Below, in pieces: positions 1-10,922 of a DNA stretch of 64,000 bases (positions are counted from its first letter, which is position 1; the number at the start of each line of letters is the position of its first letter). The notes under the pieces are model-generated. The model did no database searches, was not told where the DNA came from, and was given only the letters and a program-made list of their open reading frames with translations. A program made the position numbers and the translations under genes. The stretch comes from Mycobacteroides chelonae (GTDB lineage Bacteria > Actinomycetota > Actinomycetes > Mycobacteriales > Mycobacteriaceae): the NCBI RefSeq assembly GCF_016767715.1, contig NZ_CP050145.1:3410001-3474000 (forward strand), given 5' to 3'.

Positions 1-854
1 GGCAAGTAGTCGCCATCGACCGAAGGCCCGAATGGAAATCCACCCTCGGCGATCAACTTGCGCTGTGCACGCAGGAGCTGCCGCGGCGAGGCGTTCATGA
101 CCGTCTCGGCAGCGTTATCAGGGCCAGCCCCAAGCAGTTCGGCGAATCGCCGGGCCTCATGCGCGATCGTGTCGGCGCCGGCGGCCAGGCCACTGGCGGT
201 GCTTTGGATGATCGCGCGGTGGAACAACCCCGCGGCGGCGGGGGTGGTCATCAGCGTCTCGACGGCGCTGGCGCCGGCACTCTCGCCGAAGATGGTCACA
301 TTGTCCGGATCTCCGCCGAAGGCCCGGACATTGTCGCGAACCCACTGCAGGGCCAGCACGAGATCACGCAGGTAGACGTTACTTTCGATGACGTGCTCGG
401 CATCAGACAGCGAGGACAGATCGAAGGCGCCCAGCGCCCCCACGCGATAGTTGGCCGACACATAGACGCATCCGCGACGCGCCAGTATCGATCCCTCGTA
501 GGGAGGCGAGGCACTGGCACCGAGGAAATACCCACCGCCGTAGATGTAGAACATCACCGGTAACGGACCGTCGGGTAGTTCCTCCGGCGTCACCACATTG
601 AGTGTCAGACAGTTCTCGCTGCGACGTTTCTGCGGGGTGAACACCTTGGGCTGGTAGGGCACCGCACCGAATCTCGTGCAGCGCCGGACGCCCTCCCAGG
701 GCTGCACGGGACGCGGCGCCTTAAGCCGCAGCAGCCCTACCGGCGGTTCGGCATAGGGGATTCCCCGGAAACGGCGCATTCCACGCCGCACAAAGCCTTC
801 AACAATGCCGCTGTTGACTTGCACTCGCTTCAGCGCCGCTGCCACGGATGCCAA
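1..854 (-). CDS. Type B carboxylesterase, 3' end cut off by the window edge
   Basis: Serine hydrolase of the carboxylesterase/lipase (COesterase) family; it would hydrolyse carboxylic esters. Reading leftwards from 854, the N-terminal half shows the family features: a start like VQVNSGIVEG, the FRGIPYAEPPVG block, ENCLTLNV, the oxyanion-hole motif YIYGGGYFLG and the nucleophile elbow FGESAGA. The acid and His of the triad lie beyond the left edge. I chose the TTG at 854 because GGGAG sits five bases upstream; GTG at 845 or 824 are alternatives. It starts 21 bases after the second small secreted gene and probably shares its transcript. No signal peptide is visible. The family is sure, the substrate unknown. 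Confidence 0.88.
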   Translation of the reverse strand, partial: MASVAAALKRVQVNSGIVEGFVRRGMRRFRGIPYAEPPVGLLRLKAPRPVQPWEGVRRCTRFGAVPYQPKVFTPQKRRSENCLTLNVVTPEELPDGPLPVMFYIYGGGYFLGASASPPYEGSILARRGCVYVSANYRVGALGAFDLSSLSDAEHVIESNVYLRDLVLALQWVRDNVRAFGGDPDNVTIFGESAGASAVETLMTTPAAAGLFHRAIIQSTASGLAAGADTIAHEARRFAELLGAGPDNAAETVMNASPRQLLRAQRKLIAEGGFPFGPSVDGDYL

Positions 855-875
855 CCTAGCTCCCGCCGCGGGTGG

Positions 876-1148
876 TCACCGCCCCGGGCGCACTGCCGTG
901 GGGCCTGGCCTGGTTGTCACGATGGTGGCCTGCGGTGGCGCGTTCCCCGGATCAGGCGCCGACGACAAGTGATTGTCGCCGGGAGCGAGACAGTCGGGCT
1001 CCGTCGATCCGCTGCACGCGGCCGGTTTCACCTGCACTACCGCCTGCGGGGCCTCGATGCGGCTCGTCACCACCACTCCAGCCAGAACGGCCGCGCATGC
1101 ACCGGCCGCGGCCATCCGACGTATCGACATCCTCGTCATGCCGGTCAC
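876..1148 (-). CDS. Small secreted two-cysteine protein, downstream copy of a tandem pair
   Basis: About 90 residues, not a family I recognise. The N-terminus has Arg residues followed by an Ala/Val-rich hydrophobic stretch (AAAGACAAVLAGVVV), so it is probably a secreted or lipid-free exported protein. The mature part has two cysteines spaced C-x7-C, then GDxHL, PxPGN and ATI, and a Pro/Arg-rich tail. The same motifs in the same order occur in the gene directly upstream, so the two are paralogues. The GTG at 1148 overlaps the upstream stop codon as GTGA, implying translational coupling; ATG at 1139 or 1130 are alternative starts. The esterase follows after 21 bases. Function unknown. Confidence 0.68.
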   Translation of the reverse strand: MTGMTRMSIRRMAAAGACAAVLAGVVVTSRIEAPQAVVQVKPAACSGSTEPDCLAPGDNHLSSAPDPGNAPPQATIVTTRPGPTAVRPGR

Positions 1149-1402
1149 GCTCGCGGCAAGACTGTGCTGGGGCGTGTCTTTGTCTGCGGGATGGTCGCCC
1201 GCGGCACCATGTTGCCGGGGTTCGGTCGCGCCGTCAGATGAGGATCGCCGGAGTGATCGCAGGTGGTATCGGTCTGCACCGAGCACTGGATCTTCGTCTG
1301 CGGCGTCGCGGGAACCGATTGCGAAATCGCCAACGCCGCCGGCACCGCTGCCACCACGCTGACGGCGATCACTGCACCACTGCACCTGGCCATCATATGC
1401 AT
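1145..1402 (-). CDS. Small secreted two-cysteine protein, upstream copy of a tandem pair
   Basis: 85 residues with a clear signal peptide (MARCSGAVIAVSVVAAVPA, probable cut after ALA around residue 25). The mature peptide of about 60 residues carries C-x7-C, then GDPHL, PNPGN and RATI, and a basic Pro-rich tail. The two cysteines could form one disulfide in the cell envelope. It lies 66 bases downstream of gatA on the same strand and overlaps the next gene by four bases, so the order is gatC, gatA, this gene, its paralogue, esterase. The start region is AT-rich and contains the palindrome ATATGCATAT. In-frame ATGs at 1396 and 1393 are also possible. No known function. Confidence 0.7.
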   Translation of the reverse strand: MHMMARCSGAVIAVSVVAAVPAALAISQSVPATPQTKIQCSVQTDTTCDHSGDPHLTARPNPGNMVPRATIPQTKTRPSTVLPRA

Positions 1403-1468
1403 ATATGCAAATATGACAGCTCTTGCTGCCCCGGAAGGGCCGGATCCCTACTAATTGCCTGTGAATCT

Positions 1469-2950
1469 CTACAGTGCGGACGGCAGCGGCCCACGCGCCG
1501 TCTCATACGCCGCCCCGACCCGATACAGCCGGTCGTCGGCGAGGGCGGGCGCCATGATCTGCAGACCCACCGGCAGCCCGTCGTCGGCCGATAGTCCCGA
1601 GGGCACCGACATTCCGCAATGCCCGGCCAAATTCAGCGGCAGGGTGCACAAGTCGAACTGGTACATGGCCAGCGGGTCATCGACCTTCTCCCCCAACCGG
1701 AACGCGGTCGTGGGCGTCGCCGGGGTGACCAGCACATCCACCTGTTCGTAGGCCTGCTCCAGGTCGCGCTTGATCAGGGTGCGCACCTTCTGTGCCCGGC
1801 CGTAATAGGCGTCGTAGTACCCGGCCGATAGCGCATAGGTGCCGATCATGATGCGCCGCTTGACCTCTGGGCCAAAGCCCGCGGCCCGGGTGAGCGCCAT
1901 GACTTCCTCGGCGCTGTGCGTTCCGTCGTCGCCGACGCGCATCCCGTACCGCATGGCATCGAACCGAGCCAGATTGGAGGACACCTCCGACGGCAGGATC
2001 AGGTAGTACGCCGGAAGTGCGTATTCGAAGTGCGGACAGGACACCTCCACCACGTCGGCACCCAACGCGGTGAGCTGCTCGACGGCCGCATCGAAAGACG
2101 CCATCACACCCGGCTGGTACCCATCACCACGCAACTGTGAGACCACACCGACGCGTACGCCCTTGAGGTCGCCGGCAGCCCCGGCACGAGCAGCGGCCAC
2201 CACATCGGGGACCGGTTCGTCGACCGAGGTGGAGTCGCGCGGGTCATGTCCGGCGATCACCTGGTGCAGCAGTGCGGTATCCAAAACCGTACGTGCACAA
2301 GGTCCACCCTGATCCAGCGATGACGCGCAGGCCACCAGGCCGTACCGCGACACGGTGCCATAGGTGGGCTTGACCCCGACGGTGGCGGTGAGAGCCGCGG
2401 GCTGCCGGATGGAGCCGCCGGTGTCGGTACCGATGGCCAGCGGTGCCTGGAAGGCGGCCAGCGCAGCCGCGCTACCGCCGCCCGAGCCACCCGGCACGCG
2501 CTCGGTGTCCCACGGATTGCGGGTGGGGCCGTAGGCGGAGTTCTCGGTGGAGGAGCCCATCGCAAACTCGTCCATATTCGTCTTGCCCAGGATCGGTATC
2601 CCGGCCTCACGCAGCCGAGCGGTCACCGTCGCGTCGTAGGGCGGAACCCAGTTCTCCAGGATCTTCGACCCACACGTGGTCGGCATGTCCCGGGTGGTGA
2701 AGACGTCCTTGAGCGCCAGCGGCACACCGGCCAGGCCCGATGCGGGCTGATCGCCACGTGCGATGGCGTCGTCGGCATCCTTGGCCGCGGCAAGGGCCTG
2801 CTCCCCCGCCACGTGCAGGAATGCGCGGTAGGTCTCGTCGGTACTGGCGATCTGATCCAGATGCGCGCGAGTCACCTCAACCGATGACACTTCGCCGGAA
2901 TGAATCAGCGTCGCCAGCGATGCTGCATCCTGCCTGATCAGGTCGGTCAC
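1469..2950 (-). CDS. gatA: Aspartyl/glutamyl-tRNA(Asn/Gln) amidotransferase subunit A
   Basis: Catalytic amidase subunit of GatCAB. It releases ammonia from glutamine so that Glu-tRNA(Gln), and in some organisms Asp-tRNA(Asn), can be amidated in the cytoplasm. The 493 residues have the usual family length. The amidase triad is visible: Lys81 in LALKDVF, Ser156 in the GGSGGGSA motif and Ser180 in [12 protein letters not shown]. The GTG start at 2950 overlaps the gatC stop as GTGA, which couples subunit synthesis. In M. tuberculosis gatA is followed by pfkA and gatB; here two small secreted genes and an esterase follow instead, so gatB must lie outside this window. Confidence 0.98.
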   Translation of the reverse strand: MTDLIRQDAASLATLIHSGEVSSVEVTRAHLDQIASTDETYRAFLHVAGEQALAAAKDADDAIARGDQPASGLAGVPLALKDVFTTRDMPTTCGSKILENWVPPYDATVTARLREAGIPILGKTNMDEFAMGSSTENSAYGPTRNPWDTERVPGGSGGGSAAALAAFQAPLAIGTDTGGSIRQPAALTATVGVKPTYGTVSRYGLVACASSLDQGGPCARTVLDTALLHQVIAGHDPRDSTSVDEPVPDVVAAARAGAAGDLKGVRVGVVSQLRGDGYQPGVMASFDAAVEQLTALGADVVEVSCPHFEYALPAYYLILPSEVSSNLARFDAMRYGMRVGDDGTHSAEEVMALTRAAGFGPEVKRRIMIGTYALSAGYYDAYYGRAQKVRTLIKRDLEQAYEQVDVLVTPATPTTAFRLGEKVDDPLAMYQFDLCTLPLNLAGHCGMSVPSGLSADDGLPVGLQIMAPALADDRLYRVGAAYETARGPLPSAL

Positions 2951-3255
2951 TCTTCTTCTCCCAGGATCTGCGGAACCGCGAAACGCCCCTCGGCCACCCG
3001 AGGAGCCTGCGCCAGCGCCTCATCAGGGGTCAGGCAGTCGGCGATCACATCCGGCCGTGTGACATTTACCGCATCAAGCGGAGAACTCGTCGCATCGACC
3101 TCGTCGAGCTCATCGGTGGACACGGCACTGATCTGGCTGACGTGGCCGAGGATCGCGTCGAGTTGCCCCGCGTATCCATCCAGCTCAGCGTCGGTCAGCG
3201 CAAGCCGGGCCAATCTGGCCAGGTGCGCGACCTCGTCACGGGATATGGCGCTCAC
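2947..3255 (-). CDS. gatC: Aspartyl/glutamyl-tRNA(Asn/Gln) amidotransferase subunit C
   Basis: Small subunit (102 residues) that wraps around GatA and GatB and stabilises the GatCAB complex. It has the typical N-terminal helix ([17 protein letters not shown]), the middle [11 protein letters not shown] segment and the C-terminal RFAVPQIL motif that contacts GatA. The GTG at 3255 matches the family N-terminus (VSAISRDE); the frame stays open further upstream but that part looks non-coding. The start lies only 43 bases from the divergent ACT-domain gene, so both promoters share this short gap. It overlaps gatA by four bases. Confidence 0.96.
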   Translation of the reverse strand: MSAISRDEVAHLARLARLALTDAELDGYAGQLDAILGHVSQISAVSTDELDEVDATSSPLDAVNVTRPDVIADCLTPDEALAQAPRVAEGRFAVPQILGEEE

Positions 3256-3298
3256 GGCTAGATAGCCTAGAGGGCGGCCGTACCTGACCTGTGCCACA

Positions 3299-3964
3299 GT
3301 GTTGGACGTGCCGTCCTATCTGCTGCGCTTACAACTTGCCGACCGACCCGGAAGTCTGGGATCGGTCGCCGTCGCGCTCGGCACGGTGGGTGCGGACATC
3401 CTGTCCCTCGACGTCGTCGAGCGCGGTCCCGGGTATGCCATCGATGACCTGGTCATCGACCTGCCACCCGGTTCCATGCCCGACTCGTTGATCACCGCCG
3501 CCGAGGCCTTGAACGGGGTGCATGTGCATTCCATCCGCCCGCACACCGGGCTGCTGGAGGCACACCGCGAGCTGGAACTGATCGACAGAGTGGCCGCCGC
3601 CGCGTCATCCGCCCGCCTGGAAGTGCTCGCCCAGGAGGCCCCGCATGTGCTGCGCGCGAACTGGTGCACCGTGGTGCGGCAGGAAGGCAGTGGCTTCATT
3701 CGGGTGGCGGGCAGCGCCGGTGCCCCGGAAACACAGGCCACCGCCGCCCCGTGGCTACCGCTGAGCCGGGCCCAGGTCCTGGAAACAGCTGCCGAATGGG
3801 TACCGCAGCTGTGGAAAGACATGGACACCACGCTTGCCGCCGCGCCACTGGGGTCCAGTGACACCGCCGTGGTCCTCGGCCGTCCCGGCGGCCCGGAGTT
3901 TCGGCCCTCGGAGGTGGCCCGCCTCGGCTATCTGGCGGGGATCGTCGCCACCTTGGTGCGATAG
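3299..3964 (+). CDS. ACT domain-containing protein (Rv3013-like)
   Basis: 221 residues. The N-terminal ~70 residues form an ACT domain ([35 protein letters not shown]), a small-molecule, usually amino-acid, binding fold. The rest is an uncharacterised Ala-rich region. It is divergent from gatC and upstream of the membrane glycosyltransferase, the same position as Rv3013 in M. tuberculosis between gatC and ligA. It probably acts as a cytoplasmic ligand sensor, but no partner enzyme domain is present. The start GTG 3299 is the longest option; GTG 3308 is also possible. Function unknown beyond ligand binding. Confidence 0.85.
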   Translation: MLDVPSYLLRLQLADRPGSLGSVAVALGTVGADILSLDVVERGPGYAIDDLVIDLPPGSMPDSLITAAEALNGVHVHSIRPHTGLLEAHRELELIDRVAAAASSARLEVLAQEAPHVLRANWCTVVRQEGSGFIRVAGSAGAPETQATAAPWLPLSRAQVLETAAEWVPQLWKDMDTTLAAAPLGSSDTAVVLGRPGGPEFRPSEVARLGYLAGIVATLVR

Positions 3965-4023
3965 CGGCCTGTTCACAGGAACGGCACAGCCAATTCCCTG
4001 AGTCGCCCTGCACACTCACTGGC

Positions 4024-5922
4024 GTGACTGACATCGACGCGTCCATGAGCCAGACTCGTGAACGGCTCATCTTCGCTGCCATTCTGTTGACGATCACCGT
4101 GGTGTACCTCTGGGACATCAGCCACAACGGGTGGTCCAACACCTTCTATGCGGCGGCCGTGCAATCAGGCAGTGAAAGCTGGAAGGCTTGGTTCTTCGGC
4201 AGCTTCGATCCGCAGAACTACGTGACGGTCGACAAGCCCGCCGGCGGTTTGTGGTTGATGGGATTGTCCGCCAGGATATTTGGCTTTTCCAGCGCCAGCA
4301 TGCTGATCCCGCAGGCCATCCTCGCGATCGTCAGCGCCGCACTGATTCGCGCTACGGTACGGCGGCAGGCCGGACCGAGTGCCGGCCTGCTCGCGGCGGC
4401 CCTGTTCGCTCTCATCCCGGTGGTCTCGGTGATGTTCCGGCATTCCAATCCCGACGCACCCATGGTGTTTGGCATGGTGGTGGCCGCATACTTCACCACG
4501 CGTGCAATCGATTCCGAGCGCTCACGCAGTGCCGCCGGCTGGCTGGCGCTCGCCGGAGTCGGTATCGGGTTCGCGTTCCTGTGCAAGACACTCGAAGGTC
4601 TACTGGTGGCTCCGGCGCTGCTCCTGGCCTATCTGGTATCCGCGAAATGGCCTTGGAAGACAACGCTTATGCACCTGCTGGGTGCGGCCGGCGCCCTCTT
4701 GGCCGCATCGGGTTGGTGGATGGCCGCCGTCGCGCTGACCCCGGCAGCCAGTCGCCCCTACGTCGACAACTCCACCGACAACAGTGAATGGACGCTGGCG
4801 GTGGGTTACAACGGCCTGGACCGCCTGCTCGGTGACAACTCGAACGGGATGGGCGGCGGCCGGGGAAGTGGTCCTTCGTTCTCGGGTACCCCGGGCATCT
4901 TCCGACTGTTCCAGGACACCCAGGCCGATCACATCGCATGGCTGCTTCCCACTGCGTTCATCGCGCTGATCCTCGGACTTGTCATCGTCAGCAGGACGCC
5001 GCAGACCGCGGGCTGGTTGGGCCGCCTGCGCACCATCACCACCCATCCCGCGGGAGCAGGCCTGGTTTTGTGGGGCACCTGGATGGTGTCCAACTACGTG
5101 ATCCTCAGTTACATGGCCAAACAGTTCCACCCCTATTACACCTCGGCCATGGCCCCTGCTATCGCCGGTTCGCTGGCCATCGGCACGGTGCTGTTGTGGC
5201 GGCATCGGTCCGAGCGCATCGGCAAGTTCGGGCTGAGCGCGCTCACGCTCAGTGCCACCGTCATGGCCTTCGTACTACTGCGGCGCATACCGACCTGGCT
5301 GCCCTGGCTGCGCTGGCTTCTGCTGATCGGCGGGATCGTCGCGGCCGTTGCCCTCGCCCTGGGCGCACTCGAACGTAACGCGCGCCTGCGCTATGCCATT
5401 GCCGCACTGGCCCTTGCAGTTTCATTGGGAGGCTCGCTCGCGTTCACCATCGCCAATGTGACCACCCCGAAGGTCGGGGGGCTCTCGACGTCCGGCCCGG
5501 CGATCGCCAACGAGGAGAAGTTCGGCGGCCAGGCACCCACGCCGCTGGATCCGGCACTGGCGGCGTTGATCAAGGATTCCGGCGCCAGATGGCCGGTGGC
5601 GACGACCAACACCCGCACCGCCGCTCCCATTCAGTTGGAGACCAACGCACCCGTGATGGCGATCGGCGGATTCTCCGGCCGCGACAACCCCATCACCCTG
5701 CAGCAGTTCATCGATTACACGCAGGATGGCACCGTCCAGTTCTATGCCGAATCCGTCAAGGATAAGGACAAAGACAAGGAGCAGGACAAACCGCAACCAC
5801 AGAAGGACGGCGACACCAAGCGGGTGGCCGATGACGTCCAGAAGTGGGTCGAAACCCACTTCTCCTCAAAGGATTACGGCGACCTACGAGTATTCGATCT
5901 GTCGGTTCCGCCGAAACCCTAG
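4024..5922 (+). CDS. GT39/ArnT-like membrane glycosyltransferase
   Basis: 632-residue polytopic membrane protein of the polyprenyl-phosphate-dependent glycosyltransferase superfamily (GT-C; PMT/ArnT/YfhO-like). It probably transfers a sugar from a lipid carrier to an acceptor outside the membrane. The N-terminal region has a membrane helix followed by the first periplasmic loop with the acidic motif FDPQNYVTVDKPAGGLWLMG, typical of this family. About a dozen hydrophobic segments follow, then a soluble C-terminal domain with a striking run of alternating Lys and Asp (about residues 579-596) and a Trp/His-rich end. Start is GTG at 4024; ATG at 4045 is possible. It ends nine bases from the convergent ligA. 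Sugar and acceptor are not predictable. Confidence 0.87.
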   Translation: MTDIDASMSQTRERLIFAAILLTITVVYLWDISHNGWSNTFYAAAVQSGSESWKAWFFGSFDPQNYVTVDKPAGGLWLMGLSARIFGFSSASMLIPQAILAIVSAALIRATVRRQAGPSAGLLAAALFALIPVVSVMFRHSNPDAPMVFGMVVAAYFTTRAIDSERSRSAAGWLALAGVGIGFAFLCKTLEGLLVAPALLLAYLVSAKWPWKTTLMHLLGAAGALLAASGWWMAAVALTPAASRPYVDNSTDNSEWTLAVGYNGLDRLLGDNSNGMGGGRGSGPSFSGTPGIFRLFQDTQADHIAWLLPTAFIALILGLVIVSRTPQTAGWLGRLRTITTHPAGAGLVLWGTWMVSNYVILSYMAKQFHPYYTSAMAPAIAGSLAIGTVLLWRHRSERIGKFGLSALTLSATVMAFVLLRRIPTWLPWLRWLLLIGGIVAAVALALGALERNARLRYAIAALALAVSLGGSLAFTIANVTTPKVGGLSTSGPAIANEEKFGGQAPTPLDPALAALIKDSGARWPVATTNTRTAAPIQLETNAPVMAIGGFSGRDNPITLQQFIDYTQDGTVQFYAESVKDKDKDKEQDKPQPQKDGDTKRVADDVQKWVETHFSSKDYGDLRVFDLSVPPKP

Positions 5923-5930
5923 GGGCAGTT

Positions 5931-7994
<2,064 letters not shown>

Positions 7995-8037
7995 CTAACC
8001 CACCCGCCCGACAGTCCCCGAACCCTACGATGGGCCC

Positions 8038-8445
8038 ATGGGCACGCATCCCATCATGTTCACCGAGGACGATCCCGGCCTGGCAGAACTTCGCCAGCTG
8101 GCACTCGCCCTACCCGAGGCTGCCGAACAGATCTCCTGGGGCCGGCCCGTCTTCAAAGCGGGCAAGATCTTCGCGATGTTCGGCGGTGATGCCAGGGGAG
8201 ACGCCAAGGGCGAGATGATCGCCTACCCGTATTCCGTGCTGGTCAAGGTGGATGATTCCGAGCGCCCCGCACTCCTCCAGGACGAGCGCTTCTACTACCC
8301 GGCGTACATGGGGCCCTACGGCTGGCTGGGGCTCGACTTCAGCACCGCCGATGTGGACTGGGATGAGGTCGCCGAGCTGCTCGATGCTTCCTACCGACTG
8401 ATCGCCACCAAGCGGCTGATCAAGTTGCTCGATCAGCGCGACTGA
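8038..8445 (+). CDS. MmcQ/YjbR family protein
   Basis: 135 residues with the MmcQ/YjbR (CyaY-like fold) pattern: an N-terminal LALALPEAAEQISWGRPVFKAGKIFAMF and a C-terminal DWDEVAELLDASYRLIATKRLIK. Members are called DNA-binding-like, but the function is not established. It is divergent from ligA with about 52 bases between. A -10-like TACGAT ends about six bases before the ATG, so the mRNA may be leaderless. It is the first gene of an insertion between the ligA and Rv3015c orthologues. Confidence 0.88.
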   Translation: MGTHPIMFTEDDPGLAELRQLALALPEAAEQISWGRPVFKAGKIFAMFGGDARGDAKGEMIAYPYSVLVKVDDSERPALLQDERFYYPAYMGPYGWLGLDFSTADVDWDEVAELLDASYRLIATKRLIKLLDQRD

Positions 8446-8515
8446 TCCCTTACCTATCCCTACACTGTGTTTCAAAGCTTTGCCTATTACTCGGAGAGAC
8501 AGGCTGGGGTACGAA

Positions 8516-9268
8516 TTGTCTGTTGCTAGCAGATTGTGCGGCGGCCTCGGCATGGCTGCGTTGGCCGCGGTGACGTTGGCCCCTTCGGCCCTGGCGGATG
8601 GCCCCCTGGTGTTTCCCGGGATGGAGATCATCCAGGGGACTCAGAGCTGCACGCTCGGGTTCGTGGATCCCGACGCGCGTTTCGGCCTCACCGCGGGTCA
8701 TTGCGCCATGGATACCGATGGCCCGGTGTACGACTCGGCCGGCAATGTGATCGGCGTCCTCGTCATCGCCGGTTCCAATCTGCGTGACGGCGACCGGATC
8801 GACGGCACCAAGTACGTAATCGACTACGAGGCCATCAAATTCCGCAATGACGTAGCGATCAACGACATACTGCCCAACGGGATTCGGCTTGAGCGCGGCA
8901 GCGGGATCCAGCCGCACACCGGGCTGCCGGTCTGCCGTAACGGCGTCACCACCGGTGAGTCCTGCGGCACCGTCACCACGGTCAACAACGGCTGGTTCGA
9001 GATCGACGGGTTACCCGCCGATCACGGCGACTCGGGCAGCCCGGTGTACGCAATCACCTCACCGGGACACGGCGCCATTGTCGGAATCGCCCGCGGAACT
9101 ACCCGCAGCGTCGAGACCGGTGTGGTGCAAACCACCGCGATTTCCTGGTCGACCGTCGTCAATCAACTACGAGAAGACCTGGAAAAAGCACCCGACGCTC
9201 CCCCACCACCTGGGCATTCACCTGCTCCCACCACGCTTCCTGCACCAGAGGACGCCACGTTCGCATAG
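8516..9268 (+). CDS. Secreted trypsin-like serine protease 1 of 3 (Rv1815-like)
   Basis: Exported S1-type peptidase, about 250 residues. I chose the TTG at 8516 because GGGG lies six bases upstream and the result is a clean signal peptide (LSVASRLCGGLGMAALAAVTLAPSALA, then DG); TTG 8480 would add 12 residues. The mature part shows the triad His in LTAGHC, Asp in IDYEAI and Ser in GDSGSP. Four conserved cysteines (SCTLGF, AGHC, VCRN, ESCG) can form two disulfides. The C-terminus is a short Pro/Ala-rich tail. First of three tandem paralogues that all contain PGMxI, CTLGFVDP and TTGxxCG. A -10-like TACACT at 8461 may be its promoter. Substrate unknown. Confidence 0.88.
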   Translation: MSVASRLCGGLGMAALAAVTLAPSALADGPLVFPGMEIIQGTQSCTLGFVDPDARFGLTAGHCAMDTDGPVYDSAGNVIGVLVIAGSNLRDGDRIDGTKYVIDYEAIKFRNDVAINDILPNGIRLERGSGIQPHTGLPVCRNGVTTGESCGTVTTVNNGWFEIDGLPADHGDSGSPVYAITSPGHGAIVGIARGTTRSVETGVVQTTAISWSTVVNQLREDLEKAPDAPPPPGHSPAPTTLPAPEDATFA

Positions 9269-9360
9269 GCTCGTAGCGACACGGAGAGTCGTGCCGCGTG
9301 CTCTCCTAACACTGGTCGGGGCTTTATTGACGGTGAACGTGGCAGACAGAGAGCTACGGC

Positions 9361-10218
9361 GTGACCAGTGTCGGCGACAACGGTCGACGGACCGAACCGC
9401 GGGGACGGTTCCCGGTGTGGGCCGCGGCCGTCATCGTGTTGTGCGGCCTTGGCCTCGCGAACCCGGCTGCCGCACATGCGGACCCGCTGATTTATCCAGG
9501 CATGGAGATCATCCAGCGCCCACCCGGTAAGGAATCACTGAGCTGCACCCTTGGCTTCGTGGATCCTGCTGCGCGCGTGGGCGTCACCGCGGGTCACTGT
9601 GGCGGCAATGGACCGGTGTTCACTAGCGACGGCGTGCGCATCGGTCAGCTCGCCGTGGCCCAGTCCAACATCAAGCCCGAAGGACCGTTGTCCCGCGACG
9701 ACTACCGAATCGACTACGAGGGCATCGCCTTCGACGAGGGCGTGCCGATTAACAACGTGCTGCCCAACGGACTGCGGCTCGGGGTCGACCCGGCGGTCGT
9801 TCCCCGCGATGGCCTGGCGGTGTGCCGGGTGGGAATCACCACCGGCGAGGCGTGCGGCGCCATCGCCGGTTTCGGTAATGGCTGGTTCCTCGTCGACGGC
9901 CTGCCCGCCGACCACGGCGACTCCGGTAGTGCCGTGTACACCGTCACCTCTCCCGGCAACGCCGCCATCGTGGGCATCGTGAGCGCGCGCTTCACCGCCA
10001 ATCAGACCCGCCGGGAGTCCACCGTGGCGTTGTCCTGGCCCACGGTGCAACAGCAGATCCGAAATGACATTGCGGCGGCCGCGAGCCGCCCCGAGATCGC
10101 GAGCCCCGTGGCCATCAATCCGCAGGCACCGCCCAATCCGCAGGCGCCGCCGATGGTCCTGCCTCCCGCGCCCTCCGATGACCGCCCGTCCGGTCCCGCG
10201 AGAATGGTTGTCCCCTAG
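9361..10218 (+). CDS. Secreted trypsin-like serine protease 2 of 3
   Basis: 285 residues, paralogue of the preceding gene. The N-terminus has a basic n-region (NGRRTEPRGR) and a hydrophobic core ending in PAAAHA, a predicted signal peptidase site. Triad residues are His in VTAGHC, Asp in IDYEGI and Ser in GDSGSA; the usual Pro after GDSGS is Ala here. The four cysteines are conserved. The C-terminal ~50 residues are Pro-rich with two tandem NPQAPP repeats, suggesting a disordered tail or wall-spanning linker. GTG start preceded by GAGAG. It ends five bases before the third copy, so these two are almost certainly co-transcribed. Confidence 0.88.
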   Translation: MTSVGDNGRRTEPRGRFPVWAAAVIVLCGLGLANPAAAHADPLIYPGMEIIQRPPGKESLSCTLGFVDPAARVGVTAGHCGGNGPVFTSDGVRIGQLAVAQSNIKPEGPLSRDDYRIDYEGIAFDEGVPINNVLPNGLRLGVDPAVVPRDGLAVCRVGITTGEACGAIAGFGNGWFLVDGLPADHGDSGSAVYTVTSPGNAAIVGIVSARFTANQTRRESTVALSWPTVQQQIRNDIAAAASRPEIASPVAINPQAPPNPQAPPMVLPPAPSDDRPSGPARMVVP

Positions 10219-10223
10219 CCCTC

Positions 10224-10904
10224 ATGCGCCCGTTTTTCTGGATAACGACCATCGTCGCTGTGTTGTGCGCGCTTCCCGTAGCCAACCCCGCGTCGGCTCA
10301 TGCTGACCCGCCGCTGGTGTATCCCGGCATGCTCATCTATCAGGGCTCGCTGAGCTGCACGCTCGGGTTCGTCGATCCCGGGCTTCGGGTGGGCATCACG
10401 GCCGGGCACTGCGTCAACGGCGACGGGATCGTTCGCAATGGGGACTTCGCGGCGATAGGACACAAGATCCTCGCCCACGACAACCGTCCCCCTGAGGGCC
10501 CGGTCTACGAGAACGAATACACCATCGACTACGAAGCGATCTCGATCGATGACGGATTGCCCGTCAACGATGTCATGGCCAACGGTCAACGGCTCGAACG
10601 CGATGACACGGTTACTCCCGATATTGGTATGCCGGTCTGCCGCACCGGCTTCACCACAGGCGATGCGTGTGGATCGGTAACCCGACTTGGCAACGGCTGG
10701 TTCAGGTTTAACGGTCCGGTGATCGCCAAGGGCGATTCGGGAGGCCCGGTGTACACCCATGTTGGCGACCGCACCGTGCTCGTCGGCATCATTCGCGGTT
10801 TCATGACAAGCCAGTCCGGAGACGACGTGCAGTCCTGGGCAATGTCCTGGCAGTCGGTGATCAAGCAGCTCCGCGAGGACCGCAAGGGTCTGCTGCCCGC
10901 CTGA
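10224..10904 (+). CDS. Secreted trypsin-like serine protease 3 of 3
   Basis: 226 residues, the shortest of the three tandem copies; it lacks the Pro-rich tail. Signal peptide MRPFFWITTIVAVLCALPVA ends at ASAHA. Triad: His in ITAGHC, Asp in IDYEAI, Ser in GDSGGP, which is the canonical trypsin motif. The cysteines of CTLGFVDP, AGHC and VCRTGFTTGDAC are kept. Five bases separate it from copy 2. Divergence between copies is substantial, so the duplications are old or the copies evolve fast, perhaps for different substrates. Confidence 0.88.
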   Translation: MRPFFWITTIVAVLCALPVANPASAHADPPLVYPGMLIYQGSLSCTLGFVDPGLRVGITAGHCVNGDGIVRNGDFAAIGHKILAHDNRPPEGPVYENEYTIDYEAISIDDGLPVNDVMANGQRLERDDTVTPDIGMPVCRTGFTTGDACGSVTRLGNGWFRFNGPVIAKGDSGGPVYTHVGDRTVLVGIIRGFMTSQSGDDVQSWAMSWQSVIKQLREDRKGLLPA

Positions 10905-10922
10905 ACCCGTAGGCTCACGCAC

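Noticed and set aside
9291..9360. GTG-started stretch with a hydrophobic N-terminus between proteases 1 and 2
   Set aside because: The frame continues inside protease 2 in another reading frame and has no mature-domain similarity; likely chance.
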